In this document: positions 22,901-32,446 of the stretch, one piece after another
Layout: each line of letters starts with the position of its first letter
How positions within the stretch are numbered: position 1 is the stretch's first letter
DNA from: Rebecca billardiae RCC1528
Taxonomy: Eukaryota; Haptophyta
Direction: 5' to 3'
DNA: 64,000 nt
Assembly (NCBI GenBank): GCA_965240325.2
Contig: OZ251237.1
Location: forward strand, 1,426,001 to 1,490,000
Notes under the pieces: generated by a model
What the model was told of the DNA's origin: nothing
What the model saw: the letters and a program-made list of their open reading frames with translations, nothing else
Databases searched by the model: none
Translations under genes and position numbers: made by a program

Positions 22901-25900
22901 GCGAGTACGATGCGCGCCGCACCTTGGAGCTCGCGCACGTCGCGCAGCCGGATTGTGCCGCGCTGCTTGCGGTCGAACACCTTGAAGAGCGACGTGATCA
23001 CGAACACGGCCTCGCCCAGCGCCTCGGACAAGCTCAGCGCAGAGGAAGCCGACGCGCCGCCGCGGGCCGCGCGGCCGCTGTCGCTGTCCCCCTGGCTGTC
23101 CGCGTGCTGGCTCTCAGACTCCCGGACACCGCCGCGGCGGGTCGGGCTGCTGGGCGGGCTGGGCTCGGGCGTCGTCGCCGAGGTCGTCGAGACGTGCAGC
23201 GGGCCCGAACCCGGCGCGGAGCGGGTGCTCCACTGGCTGGGGCTCTGGTACTGCGCGGCGCCCGCCTGCGCCCCTCGGTTCGACTCGCTTAGCCGGGAGG
23301 CGGGGACGGGCGAGCCGCCATCCTGCTCGGTGCCGTCCGCCAGCGGGTTGCTCGCGCGGCTGGTGCGGCTCGGGCGGCCGTCGGCGGTGAACGAGATGCG
23401 CCCGCCGCGCGAGCTCAGGGTCTGCGACACGCGCGCGAGGGCGGCCCCCGCCGACGCTCGCGCGCGCCGCTTCGCGTGGCTCGCCTCTGCGTCGTCGCTG
23501 AGCTGGCCCGCGCCCCAGCTGATCGGGCCGTTGGCCGAGTGCCGGGCGGCGAGGATCTCGAGCAGCCGCTTCGAGCAGAAGAGGACGACGTGGCCGAGGT
23601 CGGAGAGGAAGACGGGCTCGACCGAGCCGTCGTCGGACCCAGCCGCCGCGCCCTGCCGGATCAGATCGGGCCCGCCGCCGAGCGGCGCGCCCAGCGCGGC
23701 GGCGGAGCGCTCGTCGTACTGCTGAGCGAGCGCGGACGCGGCGAGGCCGCGCGACTTGGCCTCGTCGACGGCGTGCAGGTGCTTCGAGAGCTCGAGGAGC
23801 GAGAGGCCCGAGCCGCGCCTCTGGATGGCGGCGCGCGCGGAGCCGGCCTGCGTGTGCCCGCCCCGCCCGGCCTCCACCTTGGGCACGCCGAGGACCATCA
23901 TCTCAGGCAGCGCGGGCTGCTGGCCGCGCGCCGACGCGCGCCGGCCCGCGATCGCCTCCATCTCGTCGGCCTCGTCGAGCTCGGCGAGTCCCTGGAGCTC
24001 GGCGGCGCCGAGCGCGCCGCCGAGCGCGATGCTGCTCGCCGCGCCGCTCGACGGCGCGGACACGCCGATGAAGTTGTGCAGCTCGGCGTAGATCTCGGTC
24101 AGCACCTCGTCCGCCTCCGCCGCCGAGAGCGCCAGGTCTGAGAGGAGGATGGAGCCGAGCGCGCTGTGCTCGTCGAAGCGGCGCGCGGCGCTCGGCAGGT
24201 GCGCGCGCTCGCTCGGCGAGAGCTTCTTGTCAAAGGCGGCGCGGAGCATCGAGAGCCCGGCCTCCGCCTTGGGCAGCTGCAGCACCAGCTTGATGAACCG
24301 GGCCTTGTCCGAGCTGACCACGTCCGCGGGCGCAGCCGCAGCCGCCGCCTCCGCCGTGGCGCGCGAGCGGCGGTCGGCCGCGCGCCACGGCGCGGCGTTG
24401 AAGCTGCCGTCGTCGTCGGGCCCGCTGTCGTCGGCGGAGGACGAGTCGGCGTCCGACGGGTCCGAGTCCGTGTCGCCGTCCTCCTCGTCCTCGATGCCGT
24501 ACTCGTTGATCCAGATGTCCGCGTGCCGGCCGAGCGTGCGGAAAAGCGCGTGCTGGTGCTTGGACAGCTCGGCCATCCGGCGCGAGAGCTTGCCGAGCGA
24601 GGTCTCGACCTCGAGCGTCTTGCGCAGCATGCCGTCGTGGTCCGCCTTGCGCGTGCGCGCGCGCTCGTTGATCTTGCGGTTGAGCGCGTACATGTCGACC
24701 GACTCCGCCTTGGCCGCGCCGAGCAGCGCCTCGTACTGCGCGTACGTGCGCGCGCCGGCCGTCGCGCCGCCGACGAGCGCCGACTCGGGCGGCAGCTTGG
24801 CGCCGCAGTGCAGCGCGAGCACGGACGCGATCTCCGGGTGGCACTCGAGGGCGTCGATCAGCGGCGGTCGGCCCCAGCGGTCGGCGAGGTTCACGTCCGC
24901 CATCGCGGAGACGAGGAGGTACGCCGTCGAGATCGAGCCCGCCTGCACCGCCGCGTGCAGCGCCGTGCGCTTGTCAAAGTCCGCGTCGTCAATCGGCGCG
25001 CCCATGTCGATCAGGAAGCGCAGCTTGTCCGCGTCGCCCGCGGCCGCGGCCGCGCGCAGCCGCTCGCCCATCGCCGCCTCGTCCAGCTTCGGCGAGTTGC
25101 GCGCGATCTGGCGCGAGACGAGCACGTGCTCGTGCTCGATCGCCTCGTCGAGCGGCGTGCGGCCCCACCGGTCCTCCGCGTTCACGTCCGCGAGGTTGGC
25201 GAGCAGGAACTCGACGACGCGCGTCGAGCCGTCGGCGGCGGCGGCGTGCAGCGCGGTGCGCCGGTCGTAGTTCGCCGCGTTAATCTCGACGCCGTGCGCC
25301 ACGAGCATGCCCAGGTGCGCCACGTCGCCCTTCTTGGCGGCGGTGAGCATGCGCTCCGCCGGGCGCTCGAGCTGCAGCACCGAGCCCGTCTTGGAGAGCT
25401 CGTCCGCCACGGCCGGGTGCCGCTTCTCGACAGCGTTCTGGATGGGGCTCTGGCCGAAGCGGTCGATCACGTTGGCGTCCGCGCCGAGCTCGCACAGCAG
25501 CCGGACGACCGTGAGGTTGCCCTGGATCGCGGCGAGGTGCAGCGTCGTGCGCTGGTCGTACGTGCCCTGGTCGAGGTCGAAGCCGCGCGCGACGAGCGTG
25601 CGCACCGTCTCCGTGTCGCCCTGCCACACGGCGAGCAGCATCTGCGAGAGCTGCTCCTCGTTGCGCTCGACGACTGCGGCGCGGATCATCTCGCGCAGCG
25701 CCTCGTGCTCCTTCAGCTCGTCCTCCGACAGCGCGTTCAGGTCGATCCCGACCGGGCCGCCGGCGAGGTCGTTGCCCGAGCGGTCGAGGCCGTACCGCCG
25801 CAGCAGGTTCTGCGTGATCCGGTCGGCGTGCTCGGGGTACGAGGTGATGAGGTCGTCGAAGGCGGAGCTCGAGAGCACGGCGAGCGTCACCTCGCCCGTC

Positions 25901-26526
25901 GGCGTCGCGAGCACCGTGTACGGCTGCGGCACGCCGGCGACGAAGGCGACCTCGCCGACGACCTGCCCCGGCCCGATGTCGGAGCGCACCGTCGAGATGT
26001 GCACGTCGCCCTTCCGCACGTGCAGCGAGCCGCCGATGCACCACGGCAGCTCGGTGCTGCCGTCGCCGCGCTTGAAGAGGATCTCCTTGGGCATCATGTA
26101 CCGCTCGCGCAGGTACAGCGCGAGCTGGTTGAGGAACTGCGGCGTGCAGCCGACGAAGAGCGACGTGGCGGAGAGCTCGCCCGCGTACTGCTCGACCGCC
26201 ACCTCCGTCTTGAGCGAGAGCGGCATCTGCGAGAAGATCCGCTCGGTCGCCGTCGCGCTCTTGCGGTGCTGGAACTCGTAGTGGCTGCGGATGCGCGCGC
26301 CCAGCTCCGTCGGCAGCCGACGCTCGATGACGTAGTCGTCCACCGCCTTCAAGAGCTGCTTGGCGTGCACGGTCGCCTCGTCCGTGCGCACGAGGTAGTG
26401 GAAGAGCGTGCCGAGCACGAACGCGTAGAAGACGATCTGCACGAGCGCGACCACGATGGCGAAGATGATCTCCGACTGCACGGTGATCACGAGCGTGCCG
26501 TACCCGAGCGCTGCTCGCGCGCGCGC

Positions 26527-26557
<31 letters not shown>

Positions 26558-27696
26558 AGACGGCCGCGGCGGCGCGCGCGGGGCGCGCGTCAAGATGAGG
26601 CGTGCCAGTGCGAGGACGACGCGCGCGCGCGCGCGCGCGCGCGGCCGACCGACCCGCCGCGCGCACCCGTCATCCCAGCCCAGGCCATGTAGAGCCCCAT
26701 CAAGTAGTTGTGCCAGCCGGTCGCGATCGGCGAGTGCAGGTCGAGCTCGGGGTTGTGCGTGAGCAGCGCAAACTGCGCGTTCCAGTGCGGCAGCTCGAGC
26801 GGGTCGGCCGCCCACTTGTCCGCGAGCGCCCACCACACGCACGCCGCCCAGTGGGGCACGCTCACGAGCACGAGGGTGAACTTGTACACCGCGAGGAACG
26901 AGACGTTGGTGCTGAGGTCGTTGTTGATCTGCTCGACGTAGTTGATGAGCTCGCGCACGCGCAGAATGCGGAAGCCTTGCAGCAGCTGGAAGAGCACCAC
27001 CTCGTGGAAGACGAGAGCGAGCACGCGGCCACAGTGCAGCGAGGCGATGATCACGAGGTCGCGGAAGCCGTGGGCGATGGTGTACGGGATCACCTGCGGC
27101 TTGCCGTCCAACACCTCGGCCTCCGACTTGGCGCGGCCCGCGCCGTCGCGCCGCGCCTGCGCGAGCTCGTTGAGCACCCAGCCGAGCTCGAACAGGTCGG
27201 TGAGCACGTCAAGCGCGATGATCGCCGGCTGCGCCAGCGTGATCGACGGGAGAGCCAGCCGCAGCGGAATGAGCAGGTTTTCGTACGTGAGGACGGGCAG
27301 CCGCGCGATCTTGGCGTACTTGCGCATCCGCGCCGCGCGCTCGCGCGCGGAGATCTCGGCCTCGAGCCGGCGGCGCGCCCCTTGCGCCGCCGCGTCGTCG
27401 CCCACGAGCACAGTGCGCCACTTGACGCGCGAACCCTTGGCGTGGTGCCGCGCGCCCGTTCGGAGGATCCCCTTGACCTGCGCGGACTTGGCCCCCCGCT
27501 CCGTGCGTGCGGCCTTTCCGCCGTCGCTGCCGCCACCAGAGAGAAGCTGCGCGCGCGCGCGCGCGGCATCGTCAGAGCCGTCGCGCTCGGCGGCCTTCTC
27601 GCCATGCGAAGCGCTCTGCTCGCTCTCCACCGGCGCGACTTGGCCGGTGCCGACGATGCCGAGCTTGCGACCCCAGCTGCTCATCGCGCGATGCAA
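16951..27696 (-). CDS. Two-repeat CNG/Shaker-like channel with CNBDs and ankyrin repeats
   Basis: Predicted 3080-residue membrane protein containing two complete voltage-gated-type channel units in one chain. Exons: 27696-26667, 26510-22923, 22786-20892, 20778-20599, 20448-19753, 19433-19277, 19055-18820, 18567-17263, 17106-16951. All eight junctions keep the frame and all introns start GTGC. Unit I: S1-S5 about residues 140-295, pore helix and TALGYG filter at 343-348, S6 to about 384, C-linker, CNBD-like domain about 462-580, ankyrin repeats about 640-930, coiled coil, and a long Ser/Ala-rich linker. A degenerate EF-hand-like loop lies at 1523-1534. Unit II: S1-S4 before residue 2171, S5 in exon 4, filter TTLGAAQ at 2265-2271, S6, CNBD about 2380-2515, ankyrin repeats about 2600-2930. 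The order (channel, CNBD, ankyrin) is that of plant AKT channels, duplicated. Two of these chains would make a four-unit pore. Ligand and ion selectivity are unknown. Confidence 0.85.
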
Positions 27697-28922
27697 CGCG
27701 CTCGTCCGAGGTCAGTTGTGGTCGGTCCGCGGCGGTCCAAGCAGAATCTGGGCAACCCAGAGGGCGGGAAGGGTGTGACCACTCAATCCTACTCTGATAC
27801 TTTACTGTTACTGGCGCGCGAATCGTCGACCGTCGTCCGCCGTGAGGTTGTGATAGGGAGGCTATCGCCAGATTCCCCAAAGATGCCCCGAGGTGGGCGG
27901 CACCTATCAGCGAGGCGATTTCTGGCCGTTGGCGTGCGCTTATTTCAGGCTTTTAAACCACCCTTTCCCGCCACATTCACAACTACAAGCGCTCACATGA
28001 CAGTAATATCCGCAGGAGTGCAGGTGATGAAACGGAGAGTGCAAAATCTCAAGTTGAGTTGCGAAATCGTATACCTGTAAATGGGTGATGAGTGCTCACT
28101 CGGGTACCTAATGAGTCGGAAAGGCATTTTCGAGCCGACCGGTGAAGCAAGGGCCCTTGGGTGAAGATGGAGAGCTGATTCCTCGGGGCACGAGAGCGGC
28201 AAGCCCGGCAAGCGCGCAGCGTGCAGCCGCGCTGCGGCGCGCGAGGCCATATCAACAAGCCACAGGACCGCGCCAGCCCGCTCGGTGACGGTGTGCGCGC
28301 CACTGGCCGCACGGGCCCACGCCGTGCACGCCCCGAGCGCCCCCCGCAGCGGCGGCGGCTGCCGCGCGACGCTCCGGTCCAAAAGTGTGGATGTAAGGTG
28401 AAGCTCCGGCTCGCTGACCCTCGGCCAGGGGGGCAGCCTTGTTGGTGGCGTGGAAATCGATGGCTGGCTATGTCCGCGACGTGCCTGCTGCCGCACTCTC
28501 ATGCTTGGAAGTCCCACAGCGGGACTTCTCTGAGCATACTGTACAGGATCGCCAGTGAAGACCTCCCGCGCCCCTCGAGATCGCACGGATCTCGCCGCCA
28601 AGCATCGGGTTGTGCGGCTAGCCACGTGCGGCGTTTGCGGCTTGAAGGCGGGCTTGGCACGCGCGCGCGCGTGACGCGACGGATGGCGTGCGTTTAAGCT
28701 GTCCAGCCCGTGTCGGCTCGCCTCGTGCGGCGCGGCCCGGCCGCGCACCCCGCGTTCGACGCCGACCGCTGCTTGGTCAGCGTGCTTCATGGTGGACGGG
28801 TCGGCGCATGGCATCGCAGAGCCGCGCGTGGTCGCACAGAAGAGCTGTCTGAAGAGGCCCGCGAGTCCGCGCATGGCCACCGCAGCTGTGACAGAGTGAC
28901 GCGTCACGCGCGCGCGCGTTGC
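27697..28922. other. Upstream region of channel gene, no gene recognised
   Basis: Should contain the promoter of the minus-strand channel gene. ORFs on both strands (for example 27993-28943 minus, 316 codons) lack any recognisable domain and have the arginine/alanine/proline-rich composition of frame shadows in GC-rich DNA. Confidence 0.5.
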
Positions 28923-29022
28923 GTCACACTGGACGCGCGTCACACTGGACGCGTCACACTGGACGCGTCACACTGGACGCGTCACACTGGACGCGTCACA
29001 CTGGACGCGTCACACTGGACGC
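28923..29022. repeat. 14-bp minisatellite
   Basis: Tandem copies of GTCACACTGGACGC. One copy at 28923 is followed, after two extra bases, by six exact 14-bp copies from 28939 to 29022. The surrounding sequence contains related GTGACGCGTCACGCG words on both sides. Confidence 0.9.
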
Positions 29023-29409
29023 GTGTGACTGTGACGAAATCGCGTGACGCAATCGCGTCCGTCTCAGTAGGGTCTGCGAACGTTCGCCTCGCTTTGGGGC
29101 GGCCTGTGCCCTGCGGCGCATATGAGAGCTTCCGGCGGCGCTGCACCCGCACGGCAATAGCAGTAAGCATAGACGTAGTCAGTGACGCGGCGGGCCCCAC
29201 GCGGACCGTCGCGGCGGCGCAGACCATCAACAGCAGGCTGCGTCAGCCTCGGCGGGATGCCGGCGGATCGCCGCCTCTGAACCAGCAATTATGGACCATG
29301 GAAGCGAGTCACACCGGAGTAATCTTTTTCCGTAAGCAGGTTACTCACCACATTTGGTTGGGGCCCAAAAACGTCCTTCCACAGCCTAACCACCCAACCA
29401 TTCCAAGAG

Positions 29410-29578
29410 TGGCCAGCCGGACTACGATCACCGGACCTAACCAAGGTCGCCGGACAGAGAGCCAGTGCCCAACCATCACAGCCGGACTGCGCTACCGGAC
29501 CTAACCAAGTTCACCGGACAGCCGGCTGGTGCCTAACCAGCTAACCTTCCCAGCCGGACAGCGATTACCGGACCCGTC
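29410..29578. repeat. Imperfect tandem repeat (about 65-70 bp)
   Basis: Two and a half imperfect copies of a unit that begins AGCCGGACT, continues with ACCGGACCTAACCAAG and a CACCGGACAG-type block, and ends in CCCAACCATC or similar. The CCTAACCA words relate it to the GGTTAGG satellite further right. Confidence 0.6.
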
Positions 29579-29659
29579 ACCCGTGCTAGCTAAGAATCTT
29601 AAAAAAGCATTTCAAAAACATTAAAACAATGCGCTGATATGATGTGATCTATGAATAAA

Positions 29660-29734
29660 GATGGCTGCCGCTTTGCCGCCGACGACGAACGTGGGGTGCC
29701 CATCCAACCTAACCACCCAACCAAGTTTCGTCGC
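29660..29734 (-). repeat. Inverted outlying copy of the 97-bp satellite unit
   Basis: Bases 29693-29734 are the exact reverse complement of 30533-30574, part of the GGTTAGGTTGG satellite array, and similarity extends left through ATGGCTGCCG. The copy is separated from the array by about 600 bp without a recognised gene. Confidence 0.8.
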
Positions 29735-30344
29735 GGAGCGGACTCGCGGCCTTTCATCAAGCGAATCGGCGTTAGCGACGCCCGCGCCGCCCGAGCCAGC
29801 GCAGCGCCGGGACGGGCGCGGTAGTGGCTGCGCCAGGAGCGGCAAAGACGCGATGCTCTCGATGCGGGCGCTCGCGAGGGCGCACTTGCCGCGCCCCCCG
29901 CGCCCCCATTTTGTTCCCCGCTGCCGGACACGCACTGCTGCTGCCAGCGGCTTACTGAGAACGGTCCGCGCGGCCTCCGCGGGGCTGCGCGCGCCTCGAT
30001 CACAGCACGAGAGGTGTGCATCCCAGACCTCCCCGCTGTGCATGATGCATGCCGCGCGTCAGCTGGCTCGAGCTGCCTCACCCGCCCCCGCGCCCCATTT
30101 TGCGTCTGTCAACAACAACCCGCACACGACTTCTTCCAGCGTGCCAGACCGCGAGCGAGCCGAGCGCCGGCGCCGCGCGGCGAGCCGCCGTGGTGCCGCT
30201 CCAGCAGTTGCAGCGGCAGCGGCGCGAAAACGATGGTAGCGTCCCCGCCGCCATAATCTGGACTCGCAGTGTGGCTGCTCGCACGAGCTCCCGCACCGCA
30301 CGGACCAGCTGCGCTCGTGCGACGTGCGCTAACTAACGCGCACA
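29735..30344. other. Spacer between inverted satellite copies
   Basis: Holds an ORF at 29661-30239 (plus) rich in Ala, Arg and Pro without recognisable domain, which begins inside the inverted satellite copy. I do not call it a gene. Confidence 0.4.
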
Positions 30345-31390
30345 CGAGAAAATGGTTGGGTGGTTAGGTTAGGTTGGCACACCCCACTTCTCAAAGCTCG
30401 GTGGGGGCCGGCAGCCATGCTGATGCTCGCGCATGCTGTGACCACGATGGTTGGGTGGTTAGGTTGGATGGGCAACCATCTCACGACCAGCCGGCTGGCT
30501 GAGAGCCGGCAGCCATGCTGGCGCTCATGCTGGCGACGAAACTTGGTTGGGTGGTTAGGTTGGATGGGCACCCCTCTCGCGTCCCGTGAGTCCAGGCCGG
30601 CCGGCCGCGGCGGCCGCGCGGACGCACGGGACGCATGGACGGCCGGCAGCCTTGCTCATGCTCGCACTTGCTGGCGACGAAACTTGGTTGGCTGGTTAGG
30701 TTGGATGGGCACCCCTCTCGTCACTGGCCGAGCCCGAGAGCCGGCAGCCATGCTGATCCTCATGCTGGCTGCCGAAACATGGTTGGCTGGTTAGGTTGGA
30801 TAGGCACCCCCCTCGTCGCTGGCAGAGACCGAGAGACGGCAGCCATGCTGATCCTCATGCTGGCTGCCGAAACATGGTTGGCTGGTTAGGTTGGATAGGC
30901 ACCCCCCTCGTCGCTGGCCGAGCCCGAGAGACGGCAGCCATGCTGATCCTCACTTTGCTGGCTGCCGAAACATGGTTGGCTGGTTAGGTTGGATAGGCAC
31001 CCCCCTCGTCGCTGGCCGAGCCCGAGAGACGGCAGCCATGCTGATCCTCATGCTGGCTGCCGAAACATGGTTGGCTGGTTAGGTTGGATAGGCACCCCCC
31101 TCGTCGCTGGCAGAGACCGAGAGCGCCGGCCGGCAGCCATGCTGATCCTCATGCTGGCTGCCGAAACATGGTTGGCTGGTTAGGTTGGATGGGCACCCCC
31201 CTCGTCGCTGGCCGAGCCCGAGAGACGGCAGCCATGCTGATCCTCACTGTGCTGGCTGCCGAAATGTGGTTGGCTGGTTAGGTTGGATAGGCACCTCCCT
31301 CGTCGCTGGCCGAGACCGAGAGCCGGCAGGGCCACTGCTGATCCTCACAGCATGTACTAGTATCATCATGGTTGGGGCATGGTTAGGTGC
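30345..31390 (+). repeat. GGTTGG-rich satellite array, about 97-bp unit
   Basis: About eleven copies of a unit marked by GGTTGGCTGGTTAGGTTGGA, starting near 30352, 30448, 30543, 30684, 30780, 30876, 30973, 31069, 31170, 31268 and 31371. From 30684 on the spacing is 96-101 bp and copies are nearly identical; the first and last copies are more diverged. The remainder of each unit reads AGGCACCCCCCTCGTCGCTGG, a CGAGAGACGGCAGCCATGCTG-like block and CTGGCTGCCGAAACAT. Because 96 is divisible by three, spurious ORFs run through neighbouring copies; they are not genes. Confidence 0.92.
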
Positions 31391-31772
31391 AACTACCCTA
31401 TAGCTAGGCTGTATTCGCCACCCCCTGGCAATTTTCCCATACGGAAAGGCTTCTATATACTATATAGCAAACACACCTGGGTATAGCCGTATAACTCGCT
31501 TCCACACCCCAATTATGATGATGATAATCTGCTTGATAGCTTCCCCCAGACCGACTCCCGCCGTCATGGACCGATTCCCGATCCGACGCCGATTATATCG
31601 TTCAGCTTAGAAGAAAGCGAACCGCGAACCAGTCACTCACAGTGTCACGGTATGTGCGCCGGACTGTCGCCCAGCTGACAAGGCGCAGTGAGCAGACAGC
31701 AGGGTGAGCGCCGCATCATTTGCGGTAGTGCCCGGCGGACTGATCGGCCCACAAGACGCTGTGGCGAGCTCG
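31391..31772. other. Intergenic region, nothing recognised
   Basis: Follows the satellite array and holds the 3' flank of the LYR-motif gene. AT-rich at 31440-31530. No gene, repeat or RNA recognised. Confidence 0.4.
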
Positions 31773-32009
31773 CTACTCGTAGTACCGGCGCTTCATTTCA
31801 CGGTACTTGCGCAGCTTGATCACGCCAATCATCTCACGCACCATGTACCGTCCATAAGCGACTGCGCGCTTGATCTCCACCTCGTCGACGAGATGTGCGT
31901 TCTGCGCAAACTTGGCCTTCGCCTTTTCTCGCACGAAGGACTCGCCAGCTGGGTAGTCGCGTGCGACGCGCATGATGCGCTTGTACAGATCCCGGACGAG
32001 AGGATGCAT
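31773..32009 (-). CDS. ETFRF1: LYR-motif protein, ETFRF1/LYRM5 type
   Basis: Small (78 residues) basic protein of the Complex1_LYR family. LYR proteins work in mitochondria with acyl carrier protein; the LYRM5/ETFRF1 branch regulates electron-transfer flavoprotein by displacing its FAD. The sequence begins MHPLVRDLYKRIMRVARDYP: the LYR-type motif appears as LYK, followed by the RDYP characteristic of LYRM5. The end, LRKYREMKRRYYE, matches the LRKYRAMKQRYY ending of animal LYRM5 closely, which supports this branch over LYRM1, 2 or 4. Intronless. It diverges from the small basic-protein gene at 32105, with 95 bp between the start codons. Longer in-frame upstream ATGs exist but add sequence unlike the family. 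Confidence 0.85.
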   Translation of the reverse strand: MHPLVRDLYKRIMRVARDYPAGESFVREKAKAKFAQNAHLVDEVEIKRAVAYGRYMVREMIGVIKLRKYREMKRRYYE

Positions 32010-32104
32010 GCAAGTGAGCTCACACGGCCGCCATCGTGCCGTTCGCGAGCTGGAGTTGACGCAAGACTTCACTGGAGACACCCTTGACTGGCGGGTGACG
32101 CTGT

Positions 32105-32446
32105 GTGGCAGCCGAGGACTCGCGCCCCGTGGCCGAGGCGATGCTTTCACGAGCGGCATGCGCGCTGGGCGCTGCGGCGATGCGAGTGGGCACACCGTCC
32201 TCAAGCATGGCATGCGGCGAGTTCGTGCCGGCTCTTGCCGCTCGGCGCGGCGCGCCCGGCTTCCTGCTGCAGAGCTGGTTTCCATCCGCATCCATGGAGC
32301 AAGACGAGCCGGAGATCATGCACGCAATGAACCGCAACGCGCGCCGTCCGAAGAAGGCGAACCATGGCGCTCGACCGTGCTCGTCGGTGGCGCGCAGGCT
32401 GAAGCGGCCAAAGGGCACGAACATGGGCAAACGTCGGGGGAACTAG
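32105..32446 (+). CDS. Small basic protein, possibly organellar (unknown function)
   Basis: A 113-residue ORF starting 95 bp from the divergent LYRM5-type gene. The first 65 residues are hydrophobic and Ala/Arg-rich (for example MLSRAACALGAAAMRV), compatible with a mitochondrial or plastid targeting sequence. The last 50 residues form a highly basic block with NRNARRPKKANHGARPCSS followed by VARRLKRPKGTNMGKRRGN. The KKANHGARPCS core looks like a conserved small basic protein, perhaps ribosomal or mitochondrial, but I cannot name the family with confidence. The start could also be at the second in-frame ATG near 32141. The basic, lysine-rich tail differs from the arginine/proline noise of most spurious ORFs here, which is the main reason for calling it. 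Confidence 0.55.
   Translation: MAAEDSRPVAEAMLSRAACALGAAAMRVGTPSSSMACGEFVPALAARRGAPGFLLQSWFPSASMEQDEPEIMHAMNRNARRPKKANHGARPCSSVARRLKRPKGTNMGKRRGN

Noticed and set aside
22423-22922. Two separate tandem channel genes instead of one fused gene
   Set aside because: The first unit has no stop where a gene end would be expected, its frame would otherwise end in arginine-rich noise, and the phase-1 splice at 22922/22787 links both frames exactly. RNA data would settle it.
27993-28943. 316-codon minus-strand ORF upstream of the channel gene
   Set aside because: No domain, arginine and alanine-rich, and it runs into the 14-bp minisatellite; no sign of codon or splice signals.
30360-31403. Series of 63-144-codon ORFs with MDRHPPRRW-type starts
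   Set aside because: They are produced by the 96-101 bp satellite unit being close to a multiple of three; they overlap from unit to unit and contain no domain.
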